Positions 1 to 9,874 of a stretch of 64,000 nucleotides of DNA are shown here, piece by piece. The position numbers and the translations under genes were made by a program. Below the pieces are notes generated by a model. The model searched no databases. It was not told the DNA's origin and worked only from the letters and a program-made list of their open reading frames with translations. How positions within the stretch are numbered: the first letter of the stretch is position 1; each line of letters opens with the position of its first letter. The stretch spans positions 124,001 to 188,000 of the forward strand of contig DIDT01000045.1 in the NCBI GenBank assembly GCA_002418285.1, in the 5' to 3' direction. Origin of the DNA: Phycisphaerales bacterium UBA5793 (lineage in GTDB: Bacteria > Planctomycetota > Phycisphaerae > Phycisphaerales > UBA5793).

Positions 1-1583
1 ATCTGGGCCGCCTCGGCGAAGTCAGCCGACGAGGTGGCCATTTCGTTGCCGGGCTTGCCGTTCGACTCGGCTGCGGTGGAGACGACAAGTTCCACGCGCG
101 TCGGCCGGCCGATCGCCGCGGCGAAGATCTTTTCAATCGCGCCCAGGCAGGTCCGCGCATATGCCAGCAGTGAGCCATCGCCCAGCGTCAGCGCGATTGA
201 CGGCCCGTCGAGCCGATGATCCCAACTCAGCGCATCGACCACCGGGCCGAGACGCACATTCTTGTGGGCTTCGGCGACGACCTGTTTCCAGATGGCCTGC
301 GGATCGGTGTTCACGGGTGCAACTGCCGGCGAGGATGTCTGCTCGACTCGAGCCGGGGTGGGGACCGCGGTCTTGGCCGCCGATGCCGCCAGATCGCTCA
401 ATCGCGGCGTGGCGTCAGCGCGCTGTGGACTTTTTTTTTGAGCCGGCGCGGGACTCGCGGAAGCCCCCCCACCGCCACCCTTGAGCAGCGCGGCGGCGGA
501 CGCGAACTTCTCAGCCATCGCCAGCCGCACGATCGCGGCATCGAGCAGTGCCCGCCCCGTCACACTCGACTTGATCGACCGCTGCACGCTCTCAAGCAGC
601 GCGATCATGTAGACGAGGCTCGGCGCATCGAAGCGCTCAGCCTGGGCTGCAATCTCCTGGCGCTCGTCATCGGCGAGTTCGAGCAGTTCACTCTCGATGC
701 CACAGGCGCAGGCGAGCATCAGCAGGCGGAAGCGATCGATCACGATTTCGATGAACTGATCCGGCGACACGCCGCGATTGAGCATCTCGTTCATCTGCGC
801 CAGCGCCTCGGCCGGCTGCCCGTCCGCAAGCGCTTCGACGAACTGATGCACCAGCGTATGGTCGGGCAATCCCAGCGTCTCGGCCAGCATCTCGACGGTG
901 ATCGTCTTCTCACCTTCCGAAAGCAATCGATCAAGCAGGCTGAGGGCGTCGCGCATCGAGCCGTGCCCGAGCCGGGCGACCTGCAGCACGAGTCGGTCGT
1001 CCGCCTTGACCTTTTCACTCTTGAGCACCGCTCGCAAATGGTCGGCGATCCGCAGCGTCGGGATCATGCGGAAATCAAACCGCTGGCAGCGCGACTGGAT
1101 CGTCGCGGGTACCTTGTGCGGCTCGGTGGTGCACAGAACGAACTTCACATGCGAAGGCGGCTCTTCCATGGTCTTGAGCAGGGCGTTGAAGGCCTGCGGC
1201 GTGAGCATGTGCACTTCGTCGATGATGTAGATCTTGTACGGGCACCGCGCGGGCCGGTAGATGCAGTTGGCGATCAGGTCGCGCGCGCCTTCGACGCTGT
1301 TGTTCGAAGCGCCGTCGATCTCGATGACGTCGATGTCGTTGCCCTGCATGATCGCCTGGCCGATGGCCTCAGCGTCCTTGAGATCGGGCGTGACGTTGAG
1401 GGCCTTGGCGAAGATGCGGGCCATCGAGGTCTTGCCCACGCCGCGCGTACCGGTGAACAGAAAGGCATGGGCGACGCGATTAGTGTCAATCGCCCGGCGA
1501 AGGGTCCGCGCAATGGCCTCCTGGCCGATGACTTCATCGAAGTCCTGCGATCGATAGCGGCGTGCGAGAACGGTGTAGGCCAT
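1..1583 (-). CDS. dnaX: DNA polymerase III subunit gamma/tau, 3' end cut by window
   Basis: Clamp-loader ATPase that loads the sliding clamp at the replication fork. The frame opens at the ATG at 1583 and stays open to base 1, so the C-terminus lies outside the window. Seen: N-terminal MAYTVLARRYRSQDF, Walker A GTRGVGKT (residues 45-52), Walker B IYIIDEVH (118-125), the EEPPSHVKF and SRCQRF clamp-loader signatures, then a helical collar. An Ala/Pro/Gly/Lys-rich linker follows from about residue 360, and then a further conserved-looking region. Odd: the four-cysteine zinc module that normally sits between the Walker A helix and the IEIDGAS segment is absent; no Cys occurs between residues 1 and 106. 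Family identity is secure. Confidence 0.95.
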   Translation of the reverse strand, partial: MAYTVLARRYRSQDFDEVIGQEAIARTLRRAIDTNRVAHAFLFTGTRGVGKTSMARIFAKALNVTPDLKDAEAIGQAIMQGNDIDVIEIDGASNNSVEGARDLIANCIYRPARCPYKIYIIDEVHMLTPQAFNALLKTMEEPPSHVKFVLCTTEPHKVPATIQSRCQRFDFRMIPTLRIADHLRAVLKSEKVKADDRLVLQVARLGHGSMRDALSLLDRLLSEGEKTITVEMLAETLGLPDHTLVHQFVEALADGQPAEALAQMNEMLNRGVSPDQFIEIVIDRFRLLMLACACGIESELLELADDERQEIAAQAERFDAPSLVYMIALLESVQRSIKSSVTGRALLDAAIVRLAMAEKFASAAALLKGGGGGASASPAPAQKKSPQRADATPRLSDLAASAAKTAVPTPARVEQTSSPAVAPVNTDPQAIWKQVVAEAHKNVRLGPVVDALSWDHRLDGPSIALTLGDGSLLAYARTCLGAIEKIFAAAIGRPTRVELVVSTAAESNGKPGNEMATSSADFAEAAQ

Positions 1584-1834
1584 GGGCTGTATTGAAGGGG
1601 TCCCGGAGCGGGATGGCAAAAGGGGGAGTCTTGTCAAGAAACGCAACGCATCAATCGCCCAGTTTTTTTGCCGAATCGGCTGGATCGGACTTGCAGGATC
1701 AGGGAGTTTCGTGTACCTTACGCAAGGTCTGCCGGCGCGAACCCGAAGGCGGTTCGGCCAGACCAAGGGCCTCAAACCGGTTCGACGCCAGACCAATTGA
1801 GCCAGTTCTCAACCTCTGACATGGGGACGGAATC

Positions 1835-3190
1835 ATGACCCCATCGAGTCCGACCAGATTCAACGTGCCGTCCCTGCTCCTCGCGGCGTCAATCGCACTT
1901 TCGCTCGCGTCGCCTGCTCTCAGTCAAGAATACCGGTACGCGATGTTCCTCATCGACAGTGCGCCCCGCAAGTCGTCTACCGCATACAGCATCAACGACG
2001 CGGGAGTCGTGGTTGGGTATTTCGTTGACGAGCAGACCTACATGCGCGCGGCTCTTTGGCGCGAGGGAGTTCTCTCGGATCTGGATCCTCAAGCGCCGTG
2101 TTGCGACAATATCGCTGCGGCGATCAATGAGAACGGGGACATTGCCGGACAGCGCAGTGAAGAAGGCGCCGTGCTCTGGCTCGCAGATGGCCAACGGATT
2201 CAACTCGGTTCGCTCGGTGGTCGCTGGTTAGCGCAGGCAAACGACATCAACGACAGCCGGCAGATCGTAGGCGATTCTTCAGCACCGCCGGATGACTATC
2301 CACATCCGTTTATCTGGGAGAACGGAGTGATGCGCGATCTTGGTACGTTTGGTGGGCCACGAGGCAAGGCGCTTGCGATCAACAACTTCGGATCGGTCGT
2401 CGGAATGGCGGAGATTCCCGGCACGTATGATCGCGCGTTCCTTTGGGAGGGCGGCGATCTGACCCAGCTGGACATGCTGTTGGATGGAAACAACTGCGTG
2501 GCGACGGACATCAATGATGCAGGTCTGATTGTCGGAAGCTCAGAGACGCACAACCACTTCTGGTACGCCGTCAAATGGGTGGATCAACAACTGGTCGTCA
2601 TTCACGATGATTCGGTGGCGTGGCAGAGCGGCGCGAGCGCCGTCAACAACAGCGGCGTGATTGTCGGAACCATGACTCTCAACTCGGACGCCGTCGTCGG
2701 TTACGTCATGGAAGACAACCACATGGTCAATCTGAATACGTTGATTCCACCGGCGGCGCGACGCGAGATCGGGAGCGCCGTTGATATCAACGATCAAGGC
2801 GCCATCATCGGCCTCACCAAAGGCGATCCGGCGCGAGGAGTGATTCTCTTTCCCGTCACGACCTCGTTCACACTCGAGCCACCGTTCCCCGGATCTGCTG
2901 GCGAGGAAAACCTGTTGATTGCGAACGGTGTCACCCCGGGGGCACGCGTCGCATTTCTGGCGTCACGACAGGGCGGAGGCGCGGTCATCCCCGGTTGCAG
3001 CGTCACGACCGGTGCGGTTCTCCAACTCGACAAACCGATGATCGTGGGCATCGCGGTGGCCAACCAGCGGGGCGTCGCTTCAATCGCCCGGGGGGTCCCT
3101 CAGAGTGCTGACGGTGTTCGGATGATCTTCCAAGCGGCCGTGCCAGCCGAATGCAAAGTCAGCCAAGTGCTGAGCCACCGTTTCTACTAA
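1835..3190 (+). CDS. Secreted HAF-like repeat protein with C-terminal module
   Basis: 451 residues. An N-terminal signal peptide ends near ASPALSQ (about residue 30). The body is built of ~45-residue units of the form AxxINDxGxVVGxxxxxxxxxxAxLWxxG (SINDAGVVVGYF, AINENGDIAGQ, DINDSRQIVGD, AINNFGSVVGM, DINDAGLIVGS), the pattern of HAF-family extracellular repeats, which probably form a beta-propeller. The last ~100 residues (from about 2867) are a separate module with PGSAGEENL, VIPGCS and a terminal CKVSQVLSHRFY. GGGGACGGAATC precedes the ATG. A related HAF protein lies at 4915. The role is unknown; export and a cell-surface or extracellular location are inferred. Confidence 0.85.
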   Translation: MTPSSPTRFNVPSLLLAASIALSLASPALSQEYRYAMFLIDSAPRKSSTAYSINDAGVVVGYFVDEQTYMRAALWREGVLSDLDPQAPCCDNIAAAINENGDIAGQRSEEGAVLWLADGQRIQLGSLGGRWLAQANDINDSRQIVGDSSAPPDDYPHPFIWENGVMRDLGTFGGPRGKALAINNFGSVVGMAEIPGTYDRAFLWEGGDLTQLDMLLDGNNCVATDINDAGLIVGSSETHNHFWYAVKWVDQQLVVIHDDSVAWQSGASAVNNSGVIVGTMTLNSDAVVGYVMEDNHMVNLNTLIPPAARREIGSAVDINDQGAIIGLTKGDPARGVILFPVTTSFTLEPPFPGSAGEENLLIANGVTPGARVAFLASRQGGGAVIPGCSVTTGAVLQLDKPMIVGIAVANQRGVASIARGVPQSADGVRMIFQAAVPAECKVSQVLSHRFY

Positions 3191-3502
3191 GTGAATTCGA
3201 GTCGGCACCGGGGCCAAACCAGGGCTCCGCCGACTACCCCGCCCCGATCGGTTGCGAGACCAGACTCACGCCATCGCGTGCTGCCATCGAGAGCTTGGGA
3301 GACGTGTTGCGCCGATCATCCGATGATCCGCCGGCCAGGAGATCGATACCCCGAATGAACACCACTTATGGCTGCTGCGGTCAGGCTCTGACCAGGTTCG
3401 TGGGCCACCCGTGCACCGGGCCCGGCCGACGGATCAAGGGATGACCCGCTGGCGACTCGGAAATGGATGGTAGCCTCCACCATCGCACCGTACAATCCAG
3501 CC

Positions 3503-4822
3503 ATGAGCGACCGCACCGGAACACCCGTCAATCTGGTCGAAGATCGCGAACGCAGTCGCGTCCGCGCGCTGATCATCATCCGCGGTGTGTTCCTGATCAT
3601 GCTCGTCACGGTCGTCATGCTCAGCCTGCTCAAGGGCGGCTCGGGCACCGGCGCCAAGGACGCAACGGAAGCCCTGTTTATCAACTACTGGTGGGCTCCG
3701 GTCATTGTGGCGCTGTTCCTCGGCGTCGCGGCCATCACTTTTGACGCCCTCACGCCGCACAAGAAGCTCTCGGGCATGACCGGCGCGCTCTTCGGCCTGA
3801 TCGCCGGCCTGCTGGCCACAGTCGCGATCACCTGGATCATCGACCTGCTCCTGCAGGCGCACGACATCAAGTTCGAGAACGACGAAGCGGCCAACCGCAT
3901 GATCCTGGCGATGAAAGCCGCGTTTGGCATCACGCTGTGCTATCTTGGCGTCTCCGTGGTTTACAGCACGCAGGATGAGTTCCGCCTGATCATCCCCTAC
4001 GTGGAATTCAGCAAACAACTGCGCGGCACGCGGCCCCTGGTGCTCGACACCTCGGCCATTATCGACGGGCGCATTCTCGATGTCGGCCTTACCGGGTTCC
4101 TCCTCGCCCCGGTCATCATCCCGCGCTTTGTCATCGAGGAACTGCAGACGCTCAGCGATTCGAGCGACAAACTCAAGCGCAACCGCGGCCGCCGCGGTCT
4201 GGACATGGTGCGCAAGTTGCAGAACAGTCCGCACATTGACCTGTCGATGGTGGACGTACAGGTGCCGGGTCTGGGCGTGGACCAGATGCTGCTCGAGGTG
4301 GCGCGCGAGTATCGTGCTCACCTGGTTACCACCGACTTCAATCTCAACAAGGTCGCGGCCATTGACGACGTGAAAGTGCTCAACATCAACGATCTCGCCA
4401 ACGCGCTGCGCACTGCGGCAGTGCCCGGCGAGCGGCTGTCGATCCAGATTGTCAAGCGAGGCGAAGGCAAGAACCAGGGCGTCGGCTATCTCGACGATGG
4501 CACGATGGTCGTGGTCGAACACTCATCGGATCTCATCGGCCACCGCGTCGAATGTTCGGTGACCAGTTCGATTCAAACCTCAGCCGGGCGGATGATTTTC
4601 GGCGACCGGATCGGCGAAGGCGTGATCATTCACGACGAGGACGAGTCGGACGTCACCGGCGATCGGAGCGAGCCGGCTGTGGACCTCCCAACCGAGGGGA
4701 ATGGATGGGCACCGGACGACTCGTCGCAGGGAGGATCGCGCGTCGATCCCTCCCGCCTCCGCTCCGACAGCCCGCCCCGCCGCACTCCGGGACCCAGCGG
4801 ACGCAATCCGCGGCGTGGCTAG
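3503..4822 (+). CDS. Membrane-anchored PIN/TRAM domain protein (YacL-like)
   Basis: 439 residues. Four hydrophobic segments in the first ~160 residues (VRALIIIRGVFLIMLV, WWAPVIVALFLGVAAI, GALFGLIAGLLATVAI, AAFGITLCYLGVSVVY) anchor the protein. A PIN nuclease domain follows: LDTSAIIDGR (first Asp), EELQTLSD (Glu) and LVTTDFNLNKVA (last Asp). A TRAM-like RNA-binding domain comes next (GEGKNQGVGYLDDGTMVVV, HRVECSVTS), then a disordered Ser/Pro/Arg tail. This order matches the YacL family of integral-membrane PIN/TRAM proteins, whose substrate is poorly known. The ATG at 3503 (MSDRTGTP) is preferred to the in-frame ATG at 3467, because the extra 12 residues look non-coding. HAF genes flank it on both sides. 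Confidence 0.9.
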   Translation: MSDRTGTPVNLVEDRERSRVRALIIIRGVFLIMLVTVVMLSLLKGGSGTGAKDATEALFINYWWAPVIVALFLGVAAITFDALTPHKKLSGMTGALFGLIAGLLATVAITWIIDLLLQAHDIKFENDEAANRMILAMKAAFGITLCYLGVSVVYSTQDEFRLIIPYVEFSKQLRGTRPLVLDTSAIIDGRILDVGLTGFLLAPVIIPRFVIEELQTLSDSSDKLKRNRGRRGLDMVRKLQNSPHIDLSMVDVQVPGLGVDQMLLEVAREYRAHLVTTDFNLNKVAAIDDVKVLNINDLANALRTAAVPGERLSIQIVKRGEGKNQGVGYLDDGTMVVVEHSSDLIGHRVECSVTSSIQTSAGRMIFGDRIGEGVIIHDEDESDVTGDRSEPAVDLPTEGNGWAPDDSSQGGSRVDPSRLRSDSPPRRTPGPSGRNPRRG

Positions 4823-4914
4823 TACTGCGGACGCAGGAATAGTTGACATTGCGGCACCGCATTGCCGCTTTGGGAACAATCGAATCGATCGCACGGTTTT
4901 GCTACGGGGATCCC

Positions 4915-6279
4915 ATGCGCAAACGTTTTCAGCCACGAAATCTGTCTTGCCCGCGCCTGCTGACCGCTCTGGCAGTGGCCGGGTTATCAGTCGCAAATGC
5001 CCTCGGCTGGCATGATCCGGGGTACATTGGCATCGACCTGGGCACACTGGGCGGCGCCCAGAGTATGGCTCTGGGCATCAACAAGAACAACGAAGTCGTC
5101 GGCGCTTCCCAGACCGCCGACGGCCGCTGGCACGCCTTCTTCTGGGCCGACGGTCAGATGACCGATCTCGGCGTCCTTCCCGGCTTTGATGACAGCTACG
5201 CCCAATCGATCAACATCACTCGGCAGATCGTCGGCCGCACCGTAACGGCGGACGGGCTCAGTTCCCGGGCCCTTGCGTGGGACTCAGGCAACCGCATCGA
5301 TCTGGGCACACTCGGCGGCGACGGCGCCAAAGGCTATGGCATTAACGGGGCTCGACAGGCGGTCGGCACGGCCCAGCAGGGCGACGGCCAGTGGCGCGCT
5401 TTCGTGTGGCGCAACAACGTGATGACCAATCTCGGCACACTGCCCGGCCACGTTGCCAGCGCCGCGCTTTCCGTCGATGATTCCGGCCTGATTACCGGCT
5501 GGTCCGAAGACGGCGAGGGCAATCGCATCGCGGTCTATTGGACCAACAACCAGATCGCCGAAATCGGCACGCTCGGTGGCCCTCACGCCGAAGCCACGAG
5601 TTCCAATCGCAATGGCGTGATCGTCGGCCACGGGGATACAGGCAACGAAGTCACTCACGCGTTCATGTGGGACGGCGGCCAACTCACCGACCTTGGCGCG
5701 TTTCCCGTCGGCGGCGACAGTCGCGCCTTTTCGGTCAACATCCTGCGCGAAGCCGTCGGAGAGGCCTTTCTACCCGCCGCCAACGAATACCAGGCCGTGC
5801 TCTGGAAGCCGGGCCGCGCGATCCAGAATATCAATTCGCTACTCCCTCCGCTCTCAGGTTGGGACACGTTGCTCACCGCGAGGGGAATCAGCGATTCGGG
5901 ACATATTTGCGGGACGGGGCGTACAAGCGGCGGCGAAATCCACGCCTATCTGCTCGTTCCCAAGCTCGGCCTGGCCAACCCGATTCCCGGACGCGCGGGC
6001 GAGGTCAACACCTTTGACGCTGCGGGCGCCTTGCCGCATGCCATGGTGCACGTCGTGTATGGCTTCCAGTATGGCTCGGTGCCAGTGCCGGGCTGCAATG
6101 GCGTGAACTTCGGCATCCGCGCTCCGGCGCTGTTGCGAAGTGTGCGTGCGGACGAAACAGGTCACGCGCTGTTTGACGTGATGGTGCCGCGAGCCGCGAG
6201 AAACCGCGGCGTGCTGTTCCAGGCGCTCGAAGGTGGCTCGTGTGAACTAAGTGTGATTCTCATCTGGACGTTCTACTAG
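4915..6279 (+). CDS. Secreted HAF-family repeat protein with C-terminal module
   Basis: 454 residues. The start at 4915 (MRKRFQPRN) gives a long n-region and the hydrophobic core LLTALAVAGLSVANA, a signal peptide ending near residue 38; the upstream ATG at 4843 would add 24 unlikely residues. Repeats are classical HAF units with IDLGTLGG, MTDLGVLPG, IDLGTLGGDGAKG, MTNLGTLPG, AEIGTLGGP and LTDLGAFPVGG, alternating with SxNxxxxIVGxT strands, probably one beta-propeller. The last ~100 residues (from about 5970) form the same C-terminal module as the HAF protein at 1835: PIPGRAGEVN, VPVPGCNG, LFQALEGGSCELS and a terminal FY. Function unknown; secreted. Confidence 0.88.
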   Translation: MRKRFQPRNLSCPRLLTALAVAGLSVANALGWHDPGYIGIDLGTLGGAQSMALGINKNNEVVGASQTADGRWHAFFWADGQMTDLGVLPGFDDSYAQSINITRQIVGRTVTADGLSSRALAWDSGNRIDLGTLGGDGAKGYGINGARQAVGTAQQGDGQWRAFVWRNNVMTNLGTLPGHVASAALSVDDSGLITGWSEDGEGNRIAVYWTNNQIAEIGTLGGPHAEATSSNRNGVIVGHGDTGNEVTHAFMWDGGQLTDLGAFPVGGDSRAFSVNILREAVGEAFLPAANEYQAVLWKPGRAIQNINSLLPPLSGWDTLLTARGISDSGHICGTGRTSGGEIHAYLLVPKLGLANPIPGRAGEVNTFDAAGALPHAMVHVVYGFQYGSVPVPGCNGVNFGIRAPALLRSVRADETGHALFDVMVPRAARNRGVLFQALEGGSCELSVILIWTFY

Positions 6280-6366
6280 CGCAACATGTCGCGCCGGCGC
6301 GCGGTTGCAGTGTCGCGGATTTCAATGGGAGACGCAGGGGGCCAGAAGCCCGGAGGAGTTGGTGAT

Positions 6367-7161
6367 ATGAAGAGCATGATCAGAGCTTTGGCTCTTGCGG
6401 CAGTCGGCGTAGCCGTGGTGACAACGTCGACGGTCAACGCGGATGTCTGGTATTTCGAATCCCACCTCAGCGGCGACCAGCATAATCCGCCGACTGGCAG
6501 CGAAGCAACGGGCGTCTGCATCATGAAGTATGACGACGTGACCAATCTGCTGGATGTCGATCTGTACGAGGAGGGCATCACCGCAGAGAACCTGCTCTAC
6601 GCCCACATTCACGTTGGTCGCGCCGGTTTCTACGGCGAGATGATCGCTCACCTCGGCTTGGGTGAGTTGTTCATCCCGGACGGCAACGGGCTGCGGCGCA
6701 TTATCACCGGGATCCCCATCGAGGAGAGATTCGAGCAGGATATTCTGACGGAGGGAGCCTACGTCAACGTCCACAGCATTCAGTTCGAGGCGGGTGAGAT
6801 CCGCGGCCAGACGACCGTTGTTCCGCGCCTCAGCGCCACCGCCCTGGCCCGAGGCCAGCGCGCCACGTTTGACCTGCTGCACGCCCAACGGGGTGAGCGC
6901 GTGTACTTCCTCTACAGTCCGACTGGGTTGGGGGACGGACCTTCGATTGGCGCTCTGGGTGGACTGAGGCTCGACATTCTGAATCCCGTGAACGTGATTG
7001 GAACGGCGAATGCCAATGCCCAGGGCCATGCGTCTCTCGCGGTCACGATTCCTCCCGGTGCGCCCCCCATCGCGATCACGCTTCAGGCTGTCATCCGAAG
7101 AGGACCGGACGGGGCTGAGTCGGTGAAATCAAACACCCTTTCGACTGCTATTCTGCCATAG
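6367..7161 (+). CDS. Secreted CHRD-domain protein with C-terminal module
   Basis: 264 residues. The ATG at 6367 is preceded by GGAGG about 10 bases upstream. The signal peptide is MKSMIRALALAAVGVAVVTT, cleaved near VNADVW. Residues ~25-150 are a CHRD domain (chordin-like fold): WYFESHLSGDQHNPP, AHIHVGRAGFYG, VNVHSIQFEAGEIRGQ. The remaining ~110 residues are the type-B C-terminal module with GLGDGPSIGALGGLRLDI, a PPGAPPIAITLQA strand and VKSNTLSTAILP at the end. This module closely resembles the one on the FG-GAP protein at 34313-36886. CHRD proteins are exported but their bacterial function is not established. Confidence 0.88.
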   Translation: MKSMIRALALAAVGVAVVTTSTVNADVWYFESHLSGDQHNPPTGSEATGVCIMKYDDVTNLLDVDLYEEGITAENLLYAHIHVGRAGFYGEMIAHLGLGELFIPDGNGLRRIITGIPIEERFEQDILTEGAYVNVHSIQFEAGEIRGQTTVVPRLSATALARGQRATFDLLHAQRGERVYFLYSPTGLGDGPSIGALGGLRLDILNPVNVIGTANANAQGHASLAVTIPPGAPPIAITLQAVIRRGPDGAESVKSNTLSTAILP

Positions 7162-7323
7162 TCGCATATTCGGGAATGTATTTGGACCAATCCCGGTTAC
7201 ACTGGCTGTAGCGCGGATGGATGGCGCAGCAGATCGAAGGCGATGCTCGGGAACGAGAGTCACGAGTTCGATCGTACATCCCGCGAGAGTCGATTTATTG
7301 GACTTCCGGTTCGGAGGAGCAGC

Positions 7324-9609
7324 ATGATGTCGTCATTCGTTCGTCGCAGCCTTTCGGCACTTGGCGTGTGCGCCGTTCTGCTGGCCGGGAGCAACTCCCT
7401 GGCTCAGTTTGAATCGCAGAACGTTACACTGCTCAAGTTCATGCCTTTGTCCGCATTTCCAAGCAATCCCTCGACCGGAAACGACTGCTGGGGTTACACC
7501 TCTCCGTCGGGTCGTGAGTACGCGTTGATGGGAATCAGCACGGCTCTCGCGGTGGTTGAGATCACCGATCCGGTCAATCCAGTCCTCATCACGGAGATCC
7601 CTCACAGCAACAGCTTGTGGGGAGATGTCAAGGTGTACCGGGACCACTGCTACGTCAGCAATGAATCTGGCGGCGGCATCCAGGTCATCAGCCTCGCCGA
7701 CGTTGACAACGGCAACGTCACACTGGTGCGCAGCCTGACCAACAACGGCCTGAGCAAGGCCCACAATGTCTACGTGGACGAGACCAGCGGCTTCCTCTAC
7801 GTCATCGGCGCCAACATCAACGGCGGCTCCCCCGTCGTGTTTGATCTCACTGATCCATCCAACCCCACTCTCGCTGGCCAGATCCCCGGCCCTTACACGC
7901 ACGACATGCAGGCCGTCACGTTTGAGTCCGGCCCCTACGCCGGTCGGCAGATCGCCTACTGCTGCAACGGCCAAACCGCGTTCGACATCGTCGACGTCAC
8001 TGACAAGGGCAACATGTTCCGCGTAGGACGCAACATCTACGAGGGTCTGAACTACTGCCACCAAGGTTGGCTCAGTGAAGATCGGAACTACTTCTTCCTC
8101 GACGATGAACTCGACGAGCAGAACGGTTACACCAACGTCACGCTCACTCGCGTCTTTGACGTCAGCGACATCACCAATCCGACTCTCGTCTCCACGTTTA
8201 CTTCAGGCCGCCCCTCCATCGACCACAATCTCTACGTCAATGGCAACTTCGTCTTCGAAGCCAACTACCGCAGCGGACTGCGCATCTTCGATGCCACTGA
8301 TCCGCTGGACCCGGTGCAGACCGGCTGGTTTGACACCTATCCCGGCGACGACGCTCCCTCATTCGATGGCGCCTGGAGCACTTACCCCTACTTCCCCAGC
8401 GGCACGGTCATCATCAGCGACATCACGCGCGGCCTGTTCATCGTCGATGTGACGGCCTCCCAGGCAAGCCTGAACTTTGACTATCCCAACGGCATGCCCG
8501 AGCTTGTCAATCCCGCGGGCGGCACCACGATGCAGATGGATGTCTCCCCGCGCGGCTCGGTGCCGCAGCCCGGCACCGGCGTGCTGCACGTCAACGACGG
8601 CAACGGCTGGATCGACATTCCCATGGGAATACTCGGAGACAACTCCTACGAAGCCATCTTCCCCGCCACACCCTGCGGCACCACTGTCCAGTACTACACG
8701 AGCGCGGAGACGACCCGCGGGCAGGTCGTTGTTGATCCTTCCGACGCGCCCGCGTCCACCTACACCGCGCTGAGCGCCAGCGCCCTGAACGTTCTGCTCG
8801 ATGAGAACTTCGAAGCCGATCACGGCTGGACCGTCGTGGACGAGAACGTCACCGATGGAAGTTGGGTTCGTGACATCCCAGCTAACGGCGGCTCGCGCGG
8901 CGATCCACCGAACGACTCGGACGGTTCCGGCAAGTGCTACATCACGGGCAACGGCCCCTCCCAGGATCTCGATGGCGGACCGACGCACCTCATCTCGCCG
9001 GTGTTCAGTCTATCCGGCCAGTCGACGGTGCTCGTATCCTACGACCGCTGGTTCTACAACGACGACGGCGATGACTTCTTCGATGCCTCCGTCTCGAACG
9101 ACGGCGGAAACAACTGGACGCTGATGAAGCGCATCATGCGCGAGCCGGGTTGGCGCAACGAAACCCTCAATATCACCGACTTCCTTCCGCTCACCAGCCA
9201 GATGCGCTTCCGGTTCAGCGCTGCGGATAATCCCAATAACTCGGTGACTGAGGCCGGCCTCGACGCCTTCAAGCTCATCTCCGTCGACTGTGGCGGCGGC
9301 GCGCAATACACGCTGGCACTCTCCGGCGCGTGCCCGGGCACACTGAACGTGGCGTGGCTCAATGCTGAACCGAACGCCCAGCAGGGCATTCTCTTCTCGC
9401 CGCGCCTCGGAAGCAACGTCATCCCAGGCGGCCCCTGCCAGGGCACCATACTTGGCCTCGGCGGGCGCATGCAGCTCGTCACCGTCATCGGGACCGGAAG
9501 CGGTTCGGGTGCAGTCAATGGTCAGGTAGGCGCGGGCGCCTGCAGCGGCTACCTGCAGCTCATCCTGGGCTCGACGTGTGAAACGAGTAACACGGATCAG
9601 ATTCCCTGA
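7324..9609 (+). CDS. Secreted choice-of-anchor B family (LVIVD-repeat) protein with C-terminal module
   Basis: 761 residues. GGAGGAGCAGC precedes the ATG at 7324, followed by a signal peptide ending at SNSLAQF. Residues ~30-390 are LVIVD/choice-of-anchor B repeats of the form xxVVEITDPVNPVLI, VFDLTDPSNPTLAGQ, VFDVSDITNPTLVST and RIFDATDPLDPVQT, expected to form a beta-propeller. A beta-sandwich region follows (residues ~400-510), then a ~150-residue jelly-roll-like domain (LLDENFEADHGWTVVDEN to GLDAFKLISVDCGG). The last ~100 residues (from 9307) are the type-A module: ACPGTLNVAW, GPCQGTILGLG, CSGYLQL, CETSNTDQIP. Probably an extracellular or surface protein; the ligand is unknown. Confidence 0.87.
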   Translation: MMSSFVRRSLSALGVCAVLLAGSNSLAQFESQNVTLLKFMPLSAFPSNPSTGNDCWGYTSPSGREYALMGISTALAVVEITDPVNPVLITEIPHSNSLWGDVKVYRDHCYVSNESGGGIQVISLADVDNGNVTLVRSLTNNGLSKAHNVYVDETSGFLYVIGANINGGSPVVFDLTDPSNPTLAGQIPGPYTHDMQAVTFESGPYAGRQIAYCCNGQTAFDIVDVTDKGNMFRVGRNIYEGLNYCHQGWLSEDRNYFFLDDELDEQNGYTNVTLTRVFDVSDITNPTLVSTFTSGRPSIDHNLYVNGNFVFEANYRSGLRIFDATDPLDPVQTGWFDTYPGDDAPSFDGAWSTYPYFPSGTVIISDITRGLFIVDVTASQASLNFDYPNGMPELVNPAGGTTMQMDVSPRGSVPQPGTGVLHVNDGNGWIDIPMGILGDNSYEAIFPATPCGTTVQYYTSAETTRGQVVVDPSDAPASTYTALSASALNVLLDENFEADHGWTVVDENVTDGSWVRDIPANGGSRGDPPNDSDGSGKCYITGNGPSQDLDGGPTHLISPVFSLSGQSTVLVSYDRWFYNDDGDDFFDASVSNDGGNNWTLMKRIMREPGWRNETLNITDFLPLTSQMRFRFSAADNPNNSVTEAGLDAFKLISVDCGGGAQYTLALSGACPGTLNVAWLNAEPNAQQGILFSPRLGSNVIPGGPCQGTILGLGGRMQLVTVIGTGSGSGAVNGQVGAGACSGYLQLILGSTCETSNTDQIP

Positions 9610-9651
9610 TCGAGACTGCTTCAAGCCGGATGTCTGGTGATCTTCGATTGC

Positions 9652-9685
9652 GCAGCCCCGTCCCCTCGGACGGGGCTGCTTCCTT
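9652..9685 (+). terminator. Rho-independent terminator after the anchor-B gene
   Basis: A perfect 12-bp GC-rich stem (9652-9663 with 9668-9679) closes a 4-base CCTC loop and is followed by TTCCTTG. It lies 42 bases after the stop at 9609. The T tract is short, so efficiency is uncertain. Confidence 0.7.
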
Positions 9686-9874
9686 GCTCCGCACGCCAAT
9701 GGATGGCCGAGTGGGCAGGTTGCCTCACGCCCCCCTCGCGCGACACGCCTTCTGTAGCGAGTGACCAGATCCGATAGAGCAGTGATGCTACAGCGAGCGA
9801 GCACAGCTTGCACGGCCGGCGAGCGACTTGCCCGCACGGTTTGAAGAGTCATTCCGGTTTGGTCAGCAACACGC

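Noticed and set aside
216..1595. 459-codon plus-strand frame over dnaX
   Set aside because: It is antisense to a clear DnaX with Walker motifs; a high-GC shadow frame rich in Arg/His/Asp.
3434..4522. 362-codon minus-strand frame over the PIN/TRAM gene
   Set aside because: It is antisense to a protein with recognisable PIN and TRAM motifs.
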